From an uncultured Mucilaginibacter sp. (GTDB lineage: Bacteria; Bacteroidota; Bacteroidia; Sphingobacteriales; Sphingobacteriaceae), in NCBI RefSeq assembly GCF_946481715.1, contig NZ_CAMLOV010000026.1:1-44980 (forward strand): a stretch of DNA of 44,980 nucleotides. Reading direction: 5' to 3'. Below are positions 25,870 to 34,126 of the stretch, one piece after another. Position 1 is the stretch's first letter. Each line of letters opens with the position of its first letter. A program made the translations under genes and the position numbers. Under the pieces are notes generated by a model. That model ran no database searches. It had not been told where the DNA came from and saw nothing but the letters and a program-made list of their open reading frames with translations.

Positions 25870-26442
25870 TCATTGATAGTTATTTTTGCGGATACGGCTT
25901 AATTGTGTAGCGCTTATACCCAGGTAAGAAGCAATATGGTATTGCGGAACAAGTTGCTCCAGCCCCGGAAATGCATTTTGAAAAATACGGTAGCGTTGCA
26001 GTGCATCATAAAATACCATTTCCAGCTCTTTTTGCTCTTTCTGTACAAAATAACGTTCGGCAAACACACGGCCTATCCGTTCCAGGCAGGGGTGAACGTT
26101 ATACAGCGATGTAAATGCCGTATAATTGGCTACCAAAACTTCGCAATCAGTAAGTGCTTGCTGGATGATATGGTTGGGATTCCGGGTAATTAACGAAGTG
26201 TATCCGCCTATTACAGAACCAGTTGTGAAAAAATGTTTGTTATATTCGGTACCTTGCTCGCCCCTGTAAAAACCACGCACAAGCCCCGACCTCAAAAATC
26301 CAAAGTCGCGGCAAACTGTCCCTTCCACGCAGAAACACTCTCCTTTTCTTAGCGTGGTTTCGTTAAATAACTTTCGCATGTCAGCCCACGCATCCTCTGT
26401 AATTGGCGAAAGGCTTTGCAGGAACAACTTTAATTCATCCAT
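25870..26442 (-). CDS. Crp/Fnr family transcriptional regulator
   Basis: A 190-residue protein. The N-terminal part is a cyclic-nucleotide-binding fold (RKGECFCVEGTVCRDFGFLRSGLVRGFYRG) without the Arg/Ser phosphate-binding cassette of true cAMP receptors. A dimer helix follows, and the C-terminal HTH is YHIASYLGISATQLSRIRKN. This shape (short C-terminus, IASYLGIS...LSRIRK) is very common in Bacteroidota, where many copies exist and ligands are unknown. The neighbouring hydrolase starts 70 nt downstream on the same strand and may be its target. Confidence 0.88.
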   Translation of the reverse strand: MDELKLFLQSLSPITEDAWADMRKLFNETTLRKGECFCVEGTVCRDFGFLRSGLVRGFYRGEQGTEYNKHFFTTGSVIGGYTSLITRNPNHIIQQALTDCEVLVANYTAFTSLYNVHPCLERIGRVFAERYFVQKEQKELEMVFYDALQRYRIFQNAFPGLEQLVPQYHIASYLGISATQLSRIRKNNYQ

Positions 26443-26509
26443 ACGGCAAGTTAGCTGGTATTTAAGAATCCGGAGAATTTAGTATCTTAAAAAAACATGT
26501 GTAAACAAA

Positions 26510-26537
26510 AGCCCTCGCAAGTAAACTTGCAAGGGCT
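26510..26537 (-). terminator. Terminator of the gldKLMN operon
   Basis: On the minus strand a 12-bp stem (AGCCCTTGCAAG with CTTGCGAGGGCT, one G-U pair) has a 4-nt loop and is followed by TTTTGTTT. It lies 55 nt after the gldN stop. In the plus direction the stem has a mismatch and no adjacent T run, so the minus direction is the likely one. Confidence 0.88.
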
Positions 26538-26592
26538 CATATCTTTTTGGCGTGTTAACTATCGCTAATTAACTAAGTTTTATTCTTTTTAA

Positions 26593-27591
26593 TTAGTAGC
26601 TCCAAAGATTAAGCTCCCAATCCATCAGGTTCTTTTTTATCCTTTCAGATTCGTACAGTTTATCAATTCCCTGTGCATAATCGCGAATACGTTCATCCTT
26701 ATCGTTAGATTGCTTAACAATATAGCTGCTGAACAAGCGCTTCATAAATACGTCATCAAAACTTAAACCGGTAGCGTCATTGTTACGGCTTACTGCCTCC
26801 TTAACGGCCAACACCTGCCGTGCTTCAGGGAAATAGATCCAAAATGCTGGCTGGTAATCATTGTTTGCTACTTCAACGGCCGTTTTTACCTTTATCATTG
26901 GCGCAATACCTATAATACGGGGTTCGAAAATAGCGCGCTGCCTGTCGAACACCCAATCTTCTTTTATACGGAACTTAATTACGCTATCTGCTATAAACTC
27001 TCCGGCTACTACCTTAGATCCTTTTTTGTCGCCGGTGGCTTTATCAATAATATCTACCACGCTGCTATCGGCCATTTTGTTACGTGCCTGTGCAGAAGTT
27101 AGGGGTTTAGAAAAGCTATCGCCATTTGGATCTTCTTTAGTAGAAGTGGGGTCGTAAGCGGTTAATTCACCTGCATCAATAGCAGCTAATAACACATCAA
27201 TTAACCGTTGCTTAGGCGAGCCAAGGTATTGGTTCATTTTCTCGCGCAGGTCAATCTCGCGCCAAACACGTTTTGCAAAAGCTACGTCAGACTCGCGCAG
27301 GTTGGCGTAAGGCGTAACTTTGGCGCTAAGGATATTGGTTTTTTTATAGTAACCATCCAAGGGGCGGTCAAAAGGCTTAGCTGGCAGGGCAGCTACCTTT
27401 TTCGTAGTATCTAATACAGAAGGCTGTAGGTTGGCACCACCGTTTGCACCTGCGTTTTGAGTTGCCGGTTTCCTAACTGTAGTTTTATTAGGCGTCGTTT
27501 TTTTCTTTACCGTCGTCCTTTTCTTTGTTTGTGCAAATGATAGGCTGCAAAGCAGGCAAAGCACAATAACTAAAAATCTTGTTTTCATCAT
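26593..27591 (-). CDS. gldN: GldN, type IX secretion/gliding motility protein
   Basis: A 332-residue periplasmic protein with a signal peptide (FLVIVLCLLCSLSFAQ), then a basic Lys/Thr-rich linker, then the conserved GldN/PorN domain: RPLDGYYKKTNILSAKVTPYANLRESDVAFAKRVWREIDLREKMN, FRIKEDWVFDRQRAIFEPRIIGIAPM and SFDDVFMKRLFSSYIVKQSN. GldN/PorN forms the periplasmic ring with the lipoprotein GldK/PorK. It is last in the operon, 8 nt after gldM. Confidence 0.95.
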   Translation of the reverse strand: MMKTRFLVIVLCLLCSLSFAQTKKRTTVKKKTTPNKTTVRKPATQNAGANGGANLQPSVLDTTKKVAALPAKPFDRPLDGYYKKTNILSAKVTPYANLRESDVAFAKRVWREIDLREKMNQYLGSPKQRLIDVLLAAIDAGELTAYDPTSTKEDPNGDSFSKPLTSAQARNKMADSSVVDIIDKATGDKKGSKVVAGEFIADSVIKFRIKEDWVFDRQRAIFEPRIIGIAPMIKVKTAVEVANNDYQPAFWIYFPEARQVLAVKEAVSRNNDATGLSFDDVFMKRLFSSYIVKQSNDKDERIRDYAQGIDKLYESERIKKNLMDWELNLWSY

Positions 27592-27599
27592 CTAATATT

Positions 27600-29117
27600 T
27601 TAATTAGCTGTCAATACTATCGGGTCTAACCCTTGTTGAACCCCATCCGGCCCTACCGCTATAATGTCCTGTATCAATACCGTAGTACCAGGCGTAACGC
27701 CGTTCATTGCACTTCGCATTTGGCTGCTTAAGTCGGCCCCGGTTGTCGAATATGAAACCACATCCTGGCGTGGTTTTAAAATGATCAGTGTAAACCTGGT
27801 TACGTTAAATTTTGCATCAAACTCAAAGTTTTCCAGTTTGGCAAATACCCTTTCCTGGGCACGCAAATTTGCTGCGTTTGTTTTACCGCCGCTTCTACCT
27901 GCAAACTGGGGCTTTGGTGGTGGTATACGTTTTACACGGAAATCGGTTGCGCCTAAAACCATGCCTTTATCGCCATACACCGTAACTTTTGCCGTACCCG
28001 GGCTACTAACCCTTGCCGTATAGTGACCGTTAGCACCGTTTACCGAACCATTTGAGATACTCACCTTCATGGTACCTGTAGGTACGCCGGGCGCTGATAC
28101 TGATATAGGATTATCCACACCAATATAAAGCACGTTCATCTTATCAGGCGATACTACTGCCGATGGTTTGGCAACCATATATTCTCCGGTAACCGTATAC
28201 GGTTTTGCCGGCCCCTCAACCTGTTTTACCAATAAAGTACCGGTCCAGGTACGTTTACCTTCGCCGCTGGTATTTACGGTATAAGTACCTACTCCGTTAG
28301 CGGTTGGTATAGGCGAGCCGCCTACTGTGATTGTTGGGTTTGATTTTGAATCGTACGCGGTTAAATAAATTTCGGCCTTGTAAGGCTGCCCTGATAGTAT
28401 ATAACTGCTTGGTGCAACCGCAACTGCTTTAAATTCGTTTAAGGTCACCTGGGCCACATCTACTTTACCCAATATCTTCTTCACGACTTCGTTCTCGGCG
28501 TTTTTATTATCAGCCTGAACTTTTGCCAGAGTGGTTAAAGCAGCACCCAAAGGTATGCCCTCACCAAAATAGGCTTCCTGCCAGGTTTTTGATGGAAAGC
28601 CCGGGCGCGGCTTAGGGTCGGCAGCGTTTAAAGAAAAGTTTACGCCTTGTGCATCCTTACCTAAAAGCGCCAACAGCTTAGCTTTTGTTGCTCCTATTTT
28701 TTCTTTTAATACATCAGCTTTTTTTCCGTTTATCATCACCTCTGATGATATATCCAAGCTTTCCCTTGCATCAACATCATCAATATCGGGGTTTATATTA
28801 CCGCCTTTTTTTATCAGTTCTGCCTTAATTTCTTCTATATAGGTATTAAGCTCACCCGTTGCCTTGGTAGCTTCTTCTGCCTGCGCAAGCAATTTACCAG
28901 CTTTTTCGGGCTGTTCCTTTAGCTTTGTAGCTTTAAACCCAGAATAAGTATTATCCAGCCCGGTAGTTACATTAACCCTCGAGGCATCTAAACTTCTGGT
29001 TATATTTTTAAAAGAGTCCAGCAAACTATCCGGCACGTTTAAGGCTATAAGCCCTAAAAGCACCAGGTATAGTATACCTATCATTCGCTGTCTTGGGGTT
29101 TCTTTACCTCCGGCCAT
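27600..29117 (-). CDS. gldM: GldM, type IX secretion motor subunit
   Basis: A 505-residue protein with one N-terminal membrane helix (RMIGILYLVLLGLIALNVP) right after the cytoplasmic MAGGKETPRQ. A long periplasmic part follows: a helical first domain (about 30-220) and then beta-sandwich domains (YILSGQPYKAEIYLTAYD; PDKMNVLYIGVDNPISVSAPGV). GldL and GldM form the proton-driven rotary motor that powers secretion and gliding; GldM reaches across the periplasm to the GldKN ring. Key family segments are present and length is normal. Confidence 0.96.
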   Translation of the reverse strand: MAGGKETPRQRMIGILYLVLLGLIALNVPDSLLDSFKNITRSLDASRVNVTTGLDNTYSGFKATKLKEQPEKAGKLLAQAEEATKATGELNTYIEEIKAELIKKGGNINPDIDDVDARESLDISSEVMINGKKADVLKEKIGATKAKLLALLGKDAQGVNFSLNAADPKPRPGFPSKTWQEAYFGEGIPLGAALTTLAKVQADNKNAENEVVKKILGKVDVAQVTLNEFKAVAVAPSSYILSGQPYKAEIYLTAYDSKSNPTITVGGSPIPTANGVGTYTVNTSGEGKRTWTGTLLVKQVEGPAKPYTVTGEYMVAKPSAVVSPDKMNVLYIGVDNPISVSAPGVPTGTMKVSISNGSVNGANGHYTARVSSPGTAKVTVYGDKGMVLGATDFRVKRIPPPKPQFAGRSGGKTNAANLRAQERVFAKLENFEFDAKFNVTRFTLIILKPRQDVVSYSTTGADLSSQMRSAMNGVTPGTTVLIQDIIAVGPDGVQQGLDPIVLTAN

Positions 29118-29156
29118 TCTCTGTATTTATCTTATGCAAGTGATCAATAATATTAC

Positions 29157-29960
29157 TTACCCGCGGGGCTGGTTCATTGCGCTAAGCATGTTACCGTAAA
29201 CCGAATTAAGAGAGGCAAGGTTTTTAGCTAAACGCCCTACCTCATCCTTAAACTGGCGCGAATCGTCTAATGATTCGTTGAAGTTGTTCATAGTTAGAGA
29301 AAGGTTTTTATAAAAACTGTTCATCGCTTTCAAATGAGCGCTCGAATCCTGAAGTTCCAGTTCGTAAACGCCGTTCAGTTCGGCAAGGTTCTTGGCCAGT
29401 TTATTAACCTGGTCGTGGTATGCTTTCGAATCAGTGTTAGAATCTGCCATCTCAGCTAAATTAGCTGATGCCTTGTCAAAAGCCGTACTTAGGGTATCGT
29501 AACTTGCTGTTGCGGCCTTTACTTTATTGGTAAATGCAACAGTAGCTTCGCCGGCATCAGTAACCCTTGATATAGCGTGTACCTTATCCCCAAAATTCCT
29601 TAAACCCTCACCCAGGCTGCTAATCAGCTCAGGACCAATCTTCGCGTCTGCCATCATTTTATCTAAAGCAGCGGTATTAGAGAAGCCGTCGCCTGCAAGT
29701 GCCGGCCTGGCTGATGACTTGGGCAATTCCCCGGCAAAGCTTTCATCAAGCTCTGGGTATACGCGTATCCAATCGATGTCTTTGTCCTCACGTTGAAACC
29801 CTAACACGAAAAACAAGAATGCCTCTGCTATAAGCCCAATAGATATGAAAGTACCGCCGTAAGGCCAGTGCTGTATCTTAAATAACAAACCTATAATAAC
29901 AACAGTAGCACCCCATGATACTATGTTAGTAATTCCGTAAGGTTTTTTTCTCCCAGCCAT
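29157..29960 (-). CDS. gldL: GldL, type IX secretion motor subunit
   Basis: A 267-residue protein with two N-terminal membrane helices (IVSWGATVVIIGLLFKIQHWPYG and FISIGLIAEAFLFFVLGF) that hold the proton-path residues, including Glu49 in IAEAFLFF in the second helix. A long cytoplasmic helical tail (DKVHAISRVT, AKNLAELNGVYELELQ, AKNLASLNSVYGNML) contains two near-identical AKNLAxLNxVY segments. It is the stator ring that surrounds the GldM dimer. Order K-L-M-N is canonical. Confidence 0.95.
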   Translation of the reverse strand: MAGRKKPYGITNIVSWGATVVIIGLLFKIQHWPYGGTFISIGLIAEAFLFFVLGFQREDKDIDWIRVYPELDESFAGELPKSSARPALAGDGFSNTAALDKMMADAKIGPELISSLGEGLRNFGDKVHAISRVTDAGEATVAFTNKVKAATASYDTLSTAFDKASANLAEMADSNTDSKAYHDQVNKLAKNLAELNGVYELELQDSSAHLKAMNSFYKNLSLTMNNFNESLDDSRQFKDEVGRLAKNLASLNSVYGNMLSAMNQPRG

Positions 29961-29999
29961 AATTTTAGTAAAGTAAATTAACGATTATTAGATTTTTGA

Positions 30000-31319
30000 T
30001 TAACGTTTATCCCGGATGTCGCGCCCCAGGTAGTGGGTTACACAACGGAAACCAATGTAAGATTTCGCGGTGTCCTGGTACTCGTAAGTACGTGTTGAAT
30101 TTTGCAGGTAATAGCCAATATCCTTCCATGAGCCGCCGCGTACTACTTTTCTTTTCAGCACTTCGGGGTCATTTGGTTTGGCCTCATAATTAAATGTGGG
30201 GGATAGGTCGTGTACGAAGGTAGTTGCAGATTCGTCATAGGCCGACATGGTCCACTCGGCAACGTTGCCAGACATGTTATATAAGCCAAAATCATTCGGG
30301 AAATACGAGCGGACGTTTACCGTGTATGCTCCGCCATCATCGGTATAATTTCCGCGGCCCGGTTTAAAGTTTGCCATTAGGCAACCCTTTGCGTTTTTAA
30401 TATAAGGACCGCCCCAAGGGTAATCGGTACCTATCCTGCCACCGCGTGCTGCGTATTCAAACTCGCCATCGGTAGGCAAATCGAACGGCAGGTTAGCATC
30501 CTGGCCCCGTGCATGTTTTGCGCCTTCGCTTAAACGGGTGCGCCATACCGTAAAGGCCCTTGCCTGGCGCCAGGTAACACCTACAACAGGGTAGTTGCGG
30601 TACGCCGGGTGCGAAAAATAGCCTTCAACCATGGGCTCGTTAGCTGCATAAGAAAAATCGCTAAGCCAAACCAGTGTATCGGGGTATATAGCTACGGTAT
30701 CGCGTAAAATGAAATCCGAGCGTTTTTTTGTTTTGTCGTTTTTGTAATTGGCAGCATCGCGAAGCACTACCATAGCAAAATTATATTTTAACAAACGGGT
30801 GTCGATTTCGTTACGGTCGAACACACGGTCGTCTCCCTGGTAGTAAAGCCCTTGCAGCTTTTGCGCGTTGGCAGAAGCATTTTTGCCTTTGCTGCTAAAA
30901 ATGGGGTTACTGCGGGCGTAAGTCCAGTTGATATATTTTTTCCCGTTAGGATCTGCAGGGGCGCCTTTTTTGGGCTGCAGGTAATATTTTTGATCGTTTA
31001 GGTAATTGCTGATGGCTATCGAATCGCGAACCCAAAGCACAAATTGTTTGTATTTGGTGTTAGAAAGTTCTGTCTCATCCATAAAGAAAGGTGAGATGGT
31101 TACCTGCTTGGTTTGCGAGGTTTGCGCAAAGGTTACATCCTGGTCGGTTTGCCCCATCAGGAAAGTCCCCCCTTTAATGTACACCATGTTTAATGGAGTT
31201 GTGGCCCTAAAATTACGCTGCCTTACGCCAACAACTTCGCCATTTCCGCCACCGCCGGTGCTGCATCCTACCAAAACGGAACTCGCTAAAACTACTATCA
31301 GAAAGTATACTTGCTTCAT
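30000..31319 (-). CDS. gldK: GldK, type IX secretion lipoprotein (FGE-sulfatase fold)
   Basis: A 439-residue lipoprotein with lipobox Cys19 (SSVLVGCS) followed by a Gly-rich spacer. The rest has the formylglycine-generating-enzyme fold (MVYIKGGTFLMGQTDQD, FFMDETELSNTKYKQFV, WRQARAFTVWRTRL, DLPTDGEFEYAARGG, VRGGSWKD, GFRCV). These proteins are structural and form the outer-membrane-associated ring with GldN, not sulfatase-modifying enzymes. It is the first gld gene; 257 bp separate it from the HemD-like gene, so it probably has its own promoter. Confidence 0.95.
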   Translation of the reverse strand: MKQVYFLIVVLASSVLVGCSTGGGGNGEVVGVRQRNFRATTPLNMVYIKGGTFLMGQTDQDVTFAQTSQTKQVTISPFFMDETELSNTKYKQFVLWVRDSIAISNYLNDQKYYLQPKKGAPADPNGKKYINWTYARSNPIFSSKGKNASANAQKLQGLYYQGDDRVFDRNEIDTRLLKYNFAMVVLRDAANYKNDKTKKRSDFILRDTVAIYPDTLVWLSDFSYAANEPMVEGYFSHPAYRNYPVVGVTWRQARAFTVWRTRLSEGAKHARGQDANLPFDLPTDGEFEYAARGGRIGTDYPWGGPYIKNAKGCLMANFKPGRGNYTDDGGAYTVNVRSYFPNDFGLYNMSGNVAEWTMSAYDESATTFVHDLSPTFNYEAKPNDPEVLKRKVVRGGSWKDIGYYLQNSTRTYEYQDTAKSYIGFRCVTHYLGRDIRDKR

Positions 31320-31383
31320 TTTTTGTTAAAAATCAATTATACGTTATCAATTTAATTGCATCACAACGCACCCCCGAATATAT

Positions 31384-31391
31384 CAAATATA
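31384..31391 (-). promoter_or_regulatory. Possible -7 box of the gldKLMN operon
   Basis: On the minus strand TATATTTG fits TAnnTTTG and lies 64 nt before the gldK start, within an imperfect dyad ATCAAGTATATTTGAT. No TTTG at 19-23 nt upstream is seen, so the match is partial. The rest of the 257-bp gap (31320-31576) is AT-rich without other recognisable features. Confidence 0.35.
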
Positions 31392-31576
31392 CTTGATTGC
31401 AATGCAAAAATGTTTTAAATAACCAAATTTTTGCCCCGTTTAATTAGAAATTGGCAATTCTTTAGCTTTTTTTTACGCATCAATTAACGTTCCATAATGT
31501 TTGCTTTTTTACTAAACATTATCGTGTTATACGCAAAACTCAAAAATTTGTTGCGGGCAGCGTTTGTTTAAATAAT

Positions 31577-32335
31577 TTATTTATTTACCTGTTTTACATA
31601 CTGGTCTATAGCCATGGTCATGGATGGCGCAGCGGGGGTAGGTGCAGGAATATCTAAAATTAAACCCGCTGCCAGCACAGCTTTGTGGGTAGTAGCCCCA
31701 AATGCAGCAATACGGGTGTTATTTTGTTTAAAGTCGGGGAAGTTTTGATACAGCGATTGTATGCTCGACGGGCTAAAAAAGGCGATAACATCGTAAAATA
31801 CTTCGCGCAGGTCGCTTAAGTCGCTGCATACTGTACGGAATAACACCGCCGGGGTAAAATTGTAACCGTTATCCAGCAAAAACTTTTGGGTTTCTTCTGC
31901 AGCTACATCAGAGCATGGGTACAAGAATTTTTCGCCATTGTGTTTCTTCAGCACTTCGGCCAGGTCGGCAGCAGTTTGTTTGCCAAAAAATATTTTACGC
32001 TTACGGTACTGTATATATTTTTGCAGGTAAAGCGCAATAGTTTCAGAAAGGCAGAAATATTTCATTTCTACGGGCACCTCAAAACGCATCTCTTCGCAAA
32101 TACGGAAAAAATGGTCGGCAGAGTTTCGGCTGGTGAAAATAACGGCGGTAAAATCGCCCAGGTTTATCTTCTCCTTACGGAAATCTTTTGCCGGTACGCC
32201 TTCAACATGAATAAACGACCTGAAGTCGATTTTCAAATTAAGCTTTTTAGCCAGTTCAGCGTACGGATTTTTATCATTCTCAGGTTTTGGCAGGGTAACT
32301 AATATACTCTTAACCTTTTTCTTTCTGTCTTCCAA
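31577..32335 (-). CDS. hemD: Uroporphyrinogen-III synthase (HemD-like)
   Basis: A 252-residue protein with the two-domain HemD shape: an N-terminal half with KSILVTLPKPENDKNPYAELAKKLNLKIDF, GDFTAVIFTSRNSADHFFRI in the first domain and the return segment FYDVIAFFSPSSIQSLYQNFPDFKQNNTRIAAFGATTHKAVLAAGL, the latter being the most conserved part of the family. It should cyclise hydroxymethylbilane to uroporphyrinogen III, although HemD is a very divergent family. It follows the DUF4271 gene after 21 nt, an arrangement often seen near T9SS genes in Bacteroidota. Confidence 0.85.
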   Translation of the reverse strand: MEDRKKKVKSILVTLPKPENDKNPYAELAKKLNLKIDFRSFIHVEGVPAKDFRKEKINLGDFTAVIFTSRNSADHFFRICEEMRFEVPVEMKYFCLSETIALYLQKYIQYRKRKIFFGKQTAADLAEVLKKHNGEKFLYPCSDVAAEETQKFLLDNGYNFTPAVLFRTVCSDLSDLREVFYDVIAFFSPSSIQSLYQNFPDFKQNNTRIAAFGATTHKAVLAAGLILDIPAPTPAAPSMTMAIDQYVKQVNK

Positions 32336-32356
32336 TGCTATACGTTATAAAACTAA

Positions 32357-33355
32357 CTACCTAAATCCTATATTAAGTGCTTTTACCAATATTAATATCG
32401 GGCAAATTTCGAGGGCACAAAGATAGATAAATAAATAAAATTTATGAAATTGAAAATTTGTGATAATACTTACGCTGCTACGGAGGTATTGCCATACAAA
32501 AACAACAACTGTTAGTAACAGGGTAATAACCAGAAGGTAAGGGATAAACTTATCGGCAACTAGGCTAAAACATAGTGCTACCGGTAAAAAAACAAAGGTA
32601 ATATTAAAATAAGTTAATGATAATGCGGTAACATAATCGCTCACCAGCTTGTTTATATCAAATACAAAGCCCAAAAATTTAAGCACTACAAACTTAATGG
32701 CGAACAATGCAATGATAACTAACGACAAGGTGCCGAACAACTGAAAACCGCTTATAGGGTAGTAAACTTTGTAATAGCCGGTTGTAAGTAAGTATAAAAA
32801 TATGCCGGATGTAAACCCAAACAACAAAAATAAGCCAATAAATGTCCAGGTGCTGATGGGGCTGTCTTCTTTGCCTGCCTGCGCCATATTGCGTTTATTG
32901 TAAAAGGACAAAAACACATTGCCCATATCTTTGCCGGAATAGATATTGAGCACCGGTATAAACAAGATGAGCACCACTATGATGGCAATTACCCAGGGAT
33001 CGCGCGAGGGGCGTACATGCCCATAGCCTTTTATACTCGGTTTAGTTTTGCCGGCTGCCGCCAGGTCGAGGAAATGGTTGCCGGTATAGGCGTTGCTTTT
33101 TAGTATGCTATCTACAAAAAGGTTGCGGTATGTACTATCCGGCGGGCGGAGGTATGCCATAGCAAGCGAATCGGATACAAACTTTTGTTCCAGCGCAATG
33201 GCCCGTGCAACCGAATCAAGAACAGAAACGGGGCGTTGTACCCGTGTATATTGCCGTTGGATGGTATCAGCAGTTGCCACCGTGCTATCCCGCTGGGCAA
33301 ATGCAGAGGAACATACCGCAAAAAAAATAATAATAAAGCAAATAAACCCGCGCAT
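32357..33355 (-). CDS. DUF4271 domain membrane protein
   Basis: A 332-residue protein with a signal peptide (CFIIIFFAVCSSAFAQ), a roughly 110-residue periplasmic region of helices, and then about seven membrane segments starting at WVIAIIVVLILFIPVLNIY. The membrane part (SFYNKRNMAQAGKEDS, FQLFGTLSLVIIALFAIKFVVLKFLGFVF) fits DUF4271, a Bacteroidota family of unknown function. Its gene usually precedes hemD-like genes, as here. A near-consensus promoter lies just upstream. Confidence 0.82.
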   Translation of the reverse strand: MRGFICFIIIFFAVCSSAFAQRDSTVATADTIQRQYTRVQRPVSVLDSVARAIALEQKFVSDSLAMAYLRPPDSTYRNLFVDSILKSNAYTGNHFLDLAAAGKTKPSIKGYGHVRPSRDPWVIAIIVVLILFIPVLNIYSGKDMGNVFLSFYNKRNMAQAGKEDSPISTWTFIGLFLLFGFTSGIFLYLLTTGYYKVYYPISGFQLFGTLSLVIIALFAIKFVVLKFLGFVFDINKLVSDYVTALSLTYFNITFVFLPVALCFSLVADKFIPYLLVITLLLTVVVFVWQYLRSSVSIITNFQFHKFYLFIYLCALEICPILILVKALNIGFR

Positions 33356-33380
33356 TAAATATCCCTCAAAAAAGGCATTG

Positions 33381-33413
33381 CAAATTTACCTTTTTAATTG
33401 GGGCTTATGCAAA
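33381..33413 (-). promoter_or_regulatory. Bacteroidota-type promoter of the DUF4271-hemD operon
   Basis: On the minus strand TTTG (33410-33413) is followed after 21 nt by TAAATTTG (33381-33388), an exact fit to the TTTG/TAnnTTTG consensus with normal spacing. The start codon is about 25 nt downstream. This is the clearest promoter in the window. Confidence 0.75.
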
Positions 33414-33457
33414 GTATACGTTAATTGTTTAAACGCTTTACTATAACCGGGGTGGTG

Positions 33458-33904
33458 TTACGCATTAAATTGCCTCAAATGGTGGTCGATATGTTTGTAA
33501 GCCATTAAGCCAATTTGTTCGTTTGTCATTTTGCCAAAAAACGGATGTACAAAATTGGTGGTAACGGTGCTTGCGTTTTGTTGTATCAATGCAATCCATT
33601 TTGCCTTCTCTGCGGCAAAATCGCCGGCGGCTTCTTTTGCCTTCACCTCGGGTGTCGTTGGCGAATTACGGCCCATTGGCCTATCATCCTTCAAAAAACT
33701 TTTTAAGGCTATCCGGCCAAATATCAATCCTATAAACACGCGTTTGCTGGGTAAGTCGCCCGTTATCAGCTCCTCCCACTGCCTGCAATGTTTTACCATT
33801 TGATAAGCATTCATTTTACCCCACTGCGGCAAGGTGCTTTCATCAACAGTGTCGATGCGTTTTATCAATTCATCCCTTGTTGCTTTATCAAATGTTGTTT
33901 TCAT
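33458..33904 (-). CDS. DUF1569 (DinB-like) protein
   Basis: A 148-residue helical protein. MNAYQMVKHCRQWEELITGD and the C-terminal MAYKHIDHHLRQF provide three histidines in the positions of the DinB/YfiT metal-binding four-helix bundle, and the whole fits DUF1569. Possible roles are metal-dependent thiol transfer or hydrolysis; no substrate is evident. Monocistronic. A TAAATTTG box on the minus strand at 33930-33937 is a likely promoter element. Confidence 0.8.
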   Translation of the reverse strand: MKTTFDKATRDELIKRIDTVDESTLPQWGKMNAYQMVKHCRQWEELITGDLPSKRVFIGLIFGRIALKSFLKDDRPMGRNSPTTPEVKAKEAAGDFAAEKAKWIALIQQNASTVTTNFVHPFFGKMTNEQIGLMAYKHIDHHLRQFNA

Positions 33905-33929
33905 ATGCTCGGTTGGTCTATTAGTCCTG

Positions 33930-33937
33930 CAAATTTA
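33930..33937 (-). promoter_or_regulatory. -7 box upstream of the DUF1569 gene
   Basis: TAAATTTG on the minus strand, 25 nt before the start codon, matches TAnnTTTG. A -33 TTTG is not clear. Confidence 0.45.
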
Positions 33938-34126
33938 AACCATTATGTGAATGGCGATATACGGTATTATGACAACTTAAGGGGGTAAATGCGGCAGCCA
34001 TTTTTATTACATTTACTACTGTATCAATCACTATATAATGGGCCTATCAAAAAACTGCCCACAGCGTTGTTGCTTTTTAGTAAGGTATGATGTAATATCC
34101 GTTACTTTGTTTAAAACCAATTACAA

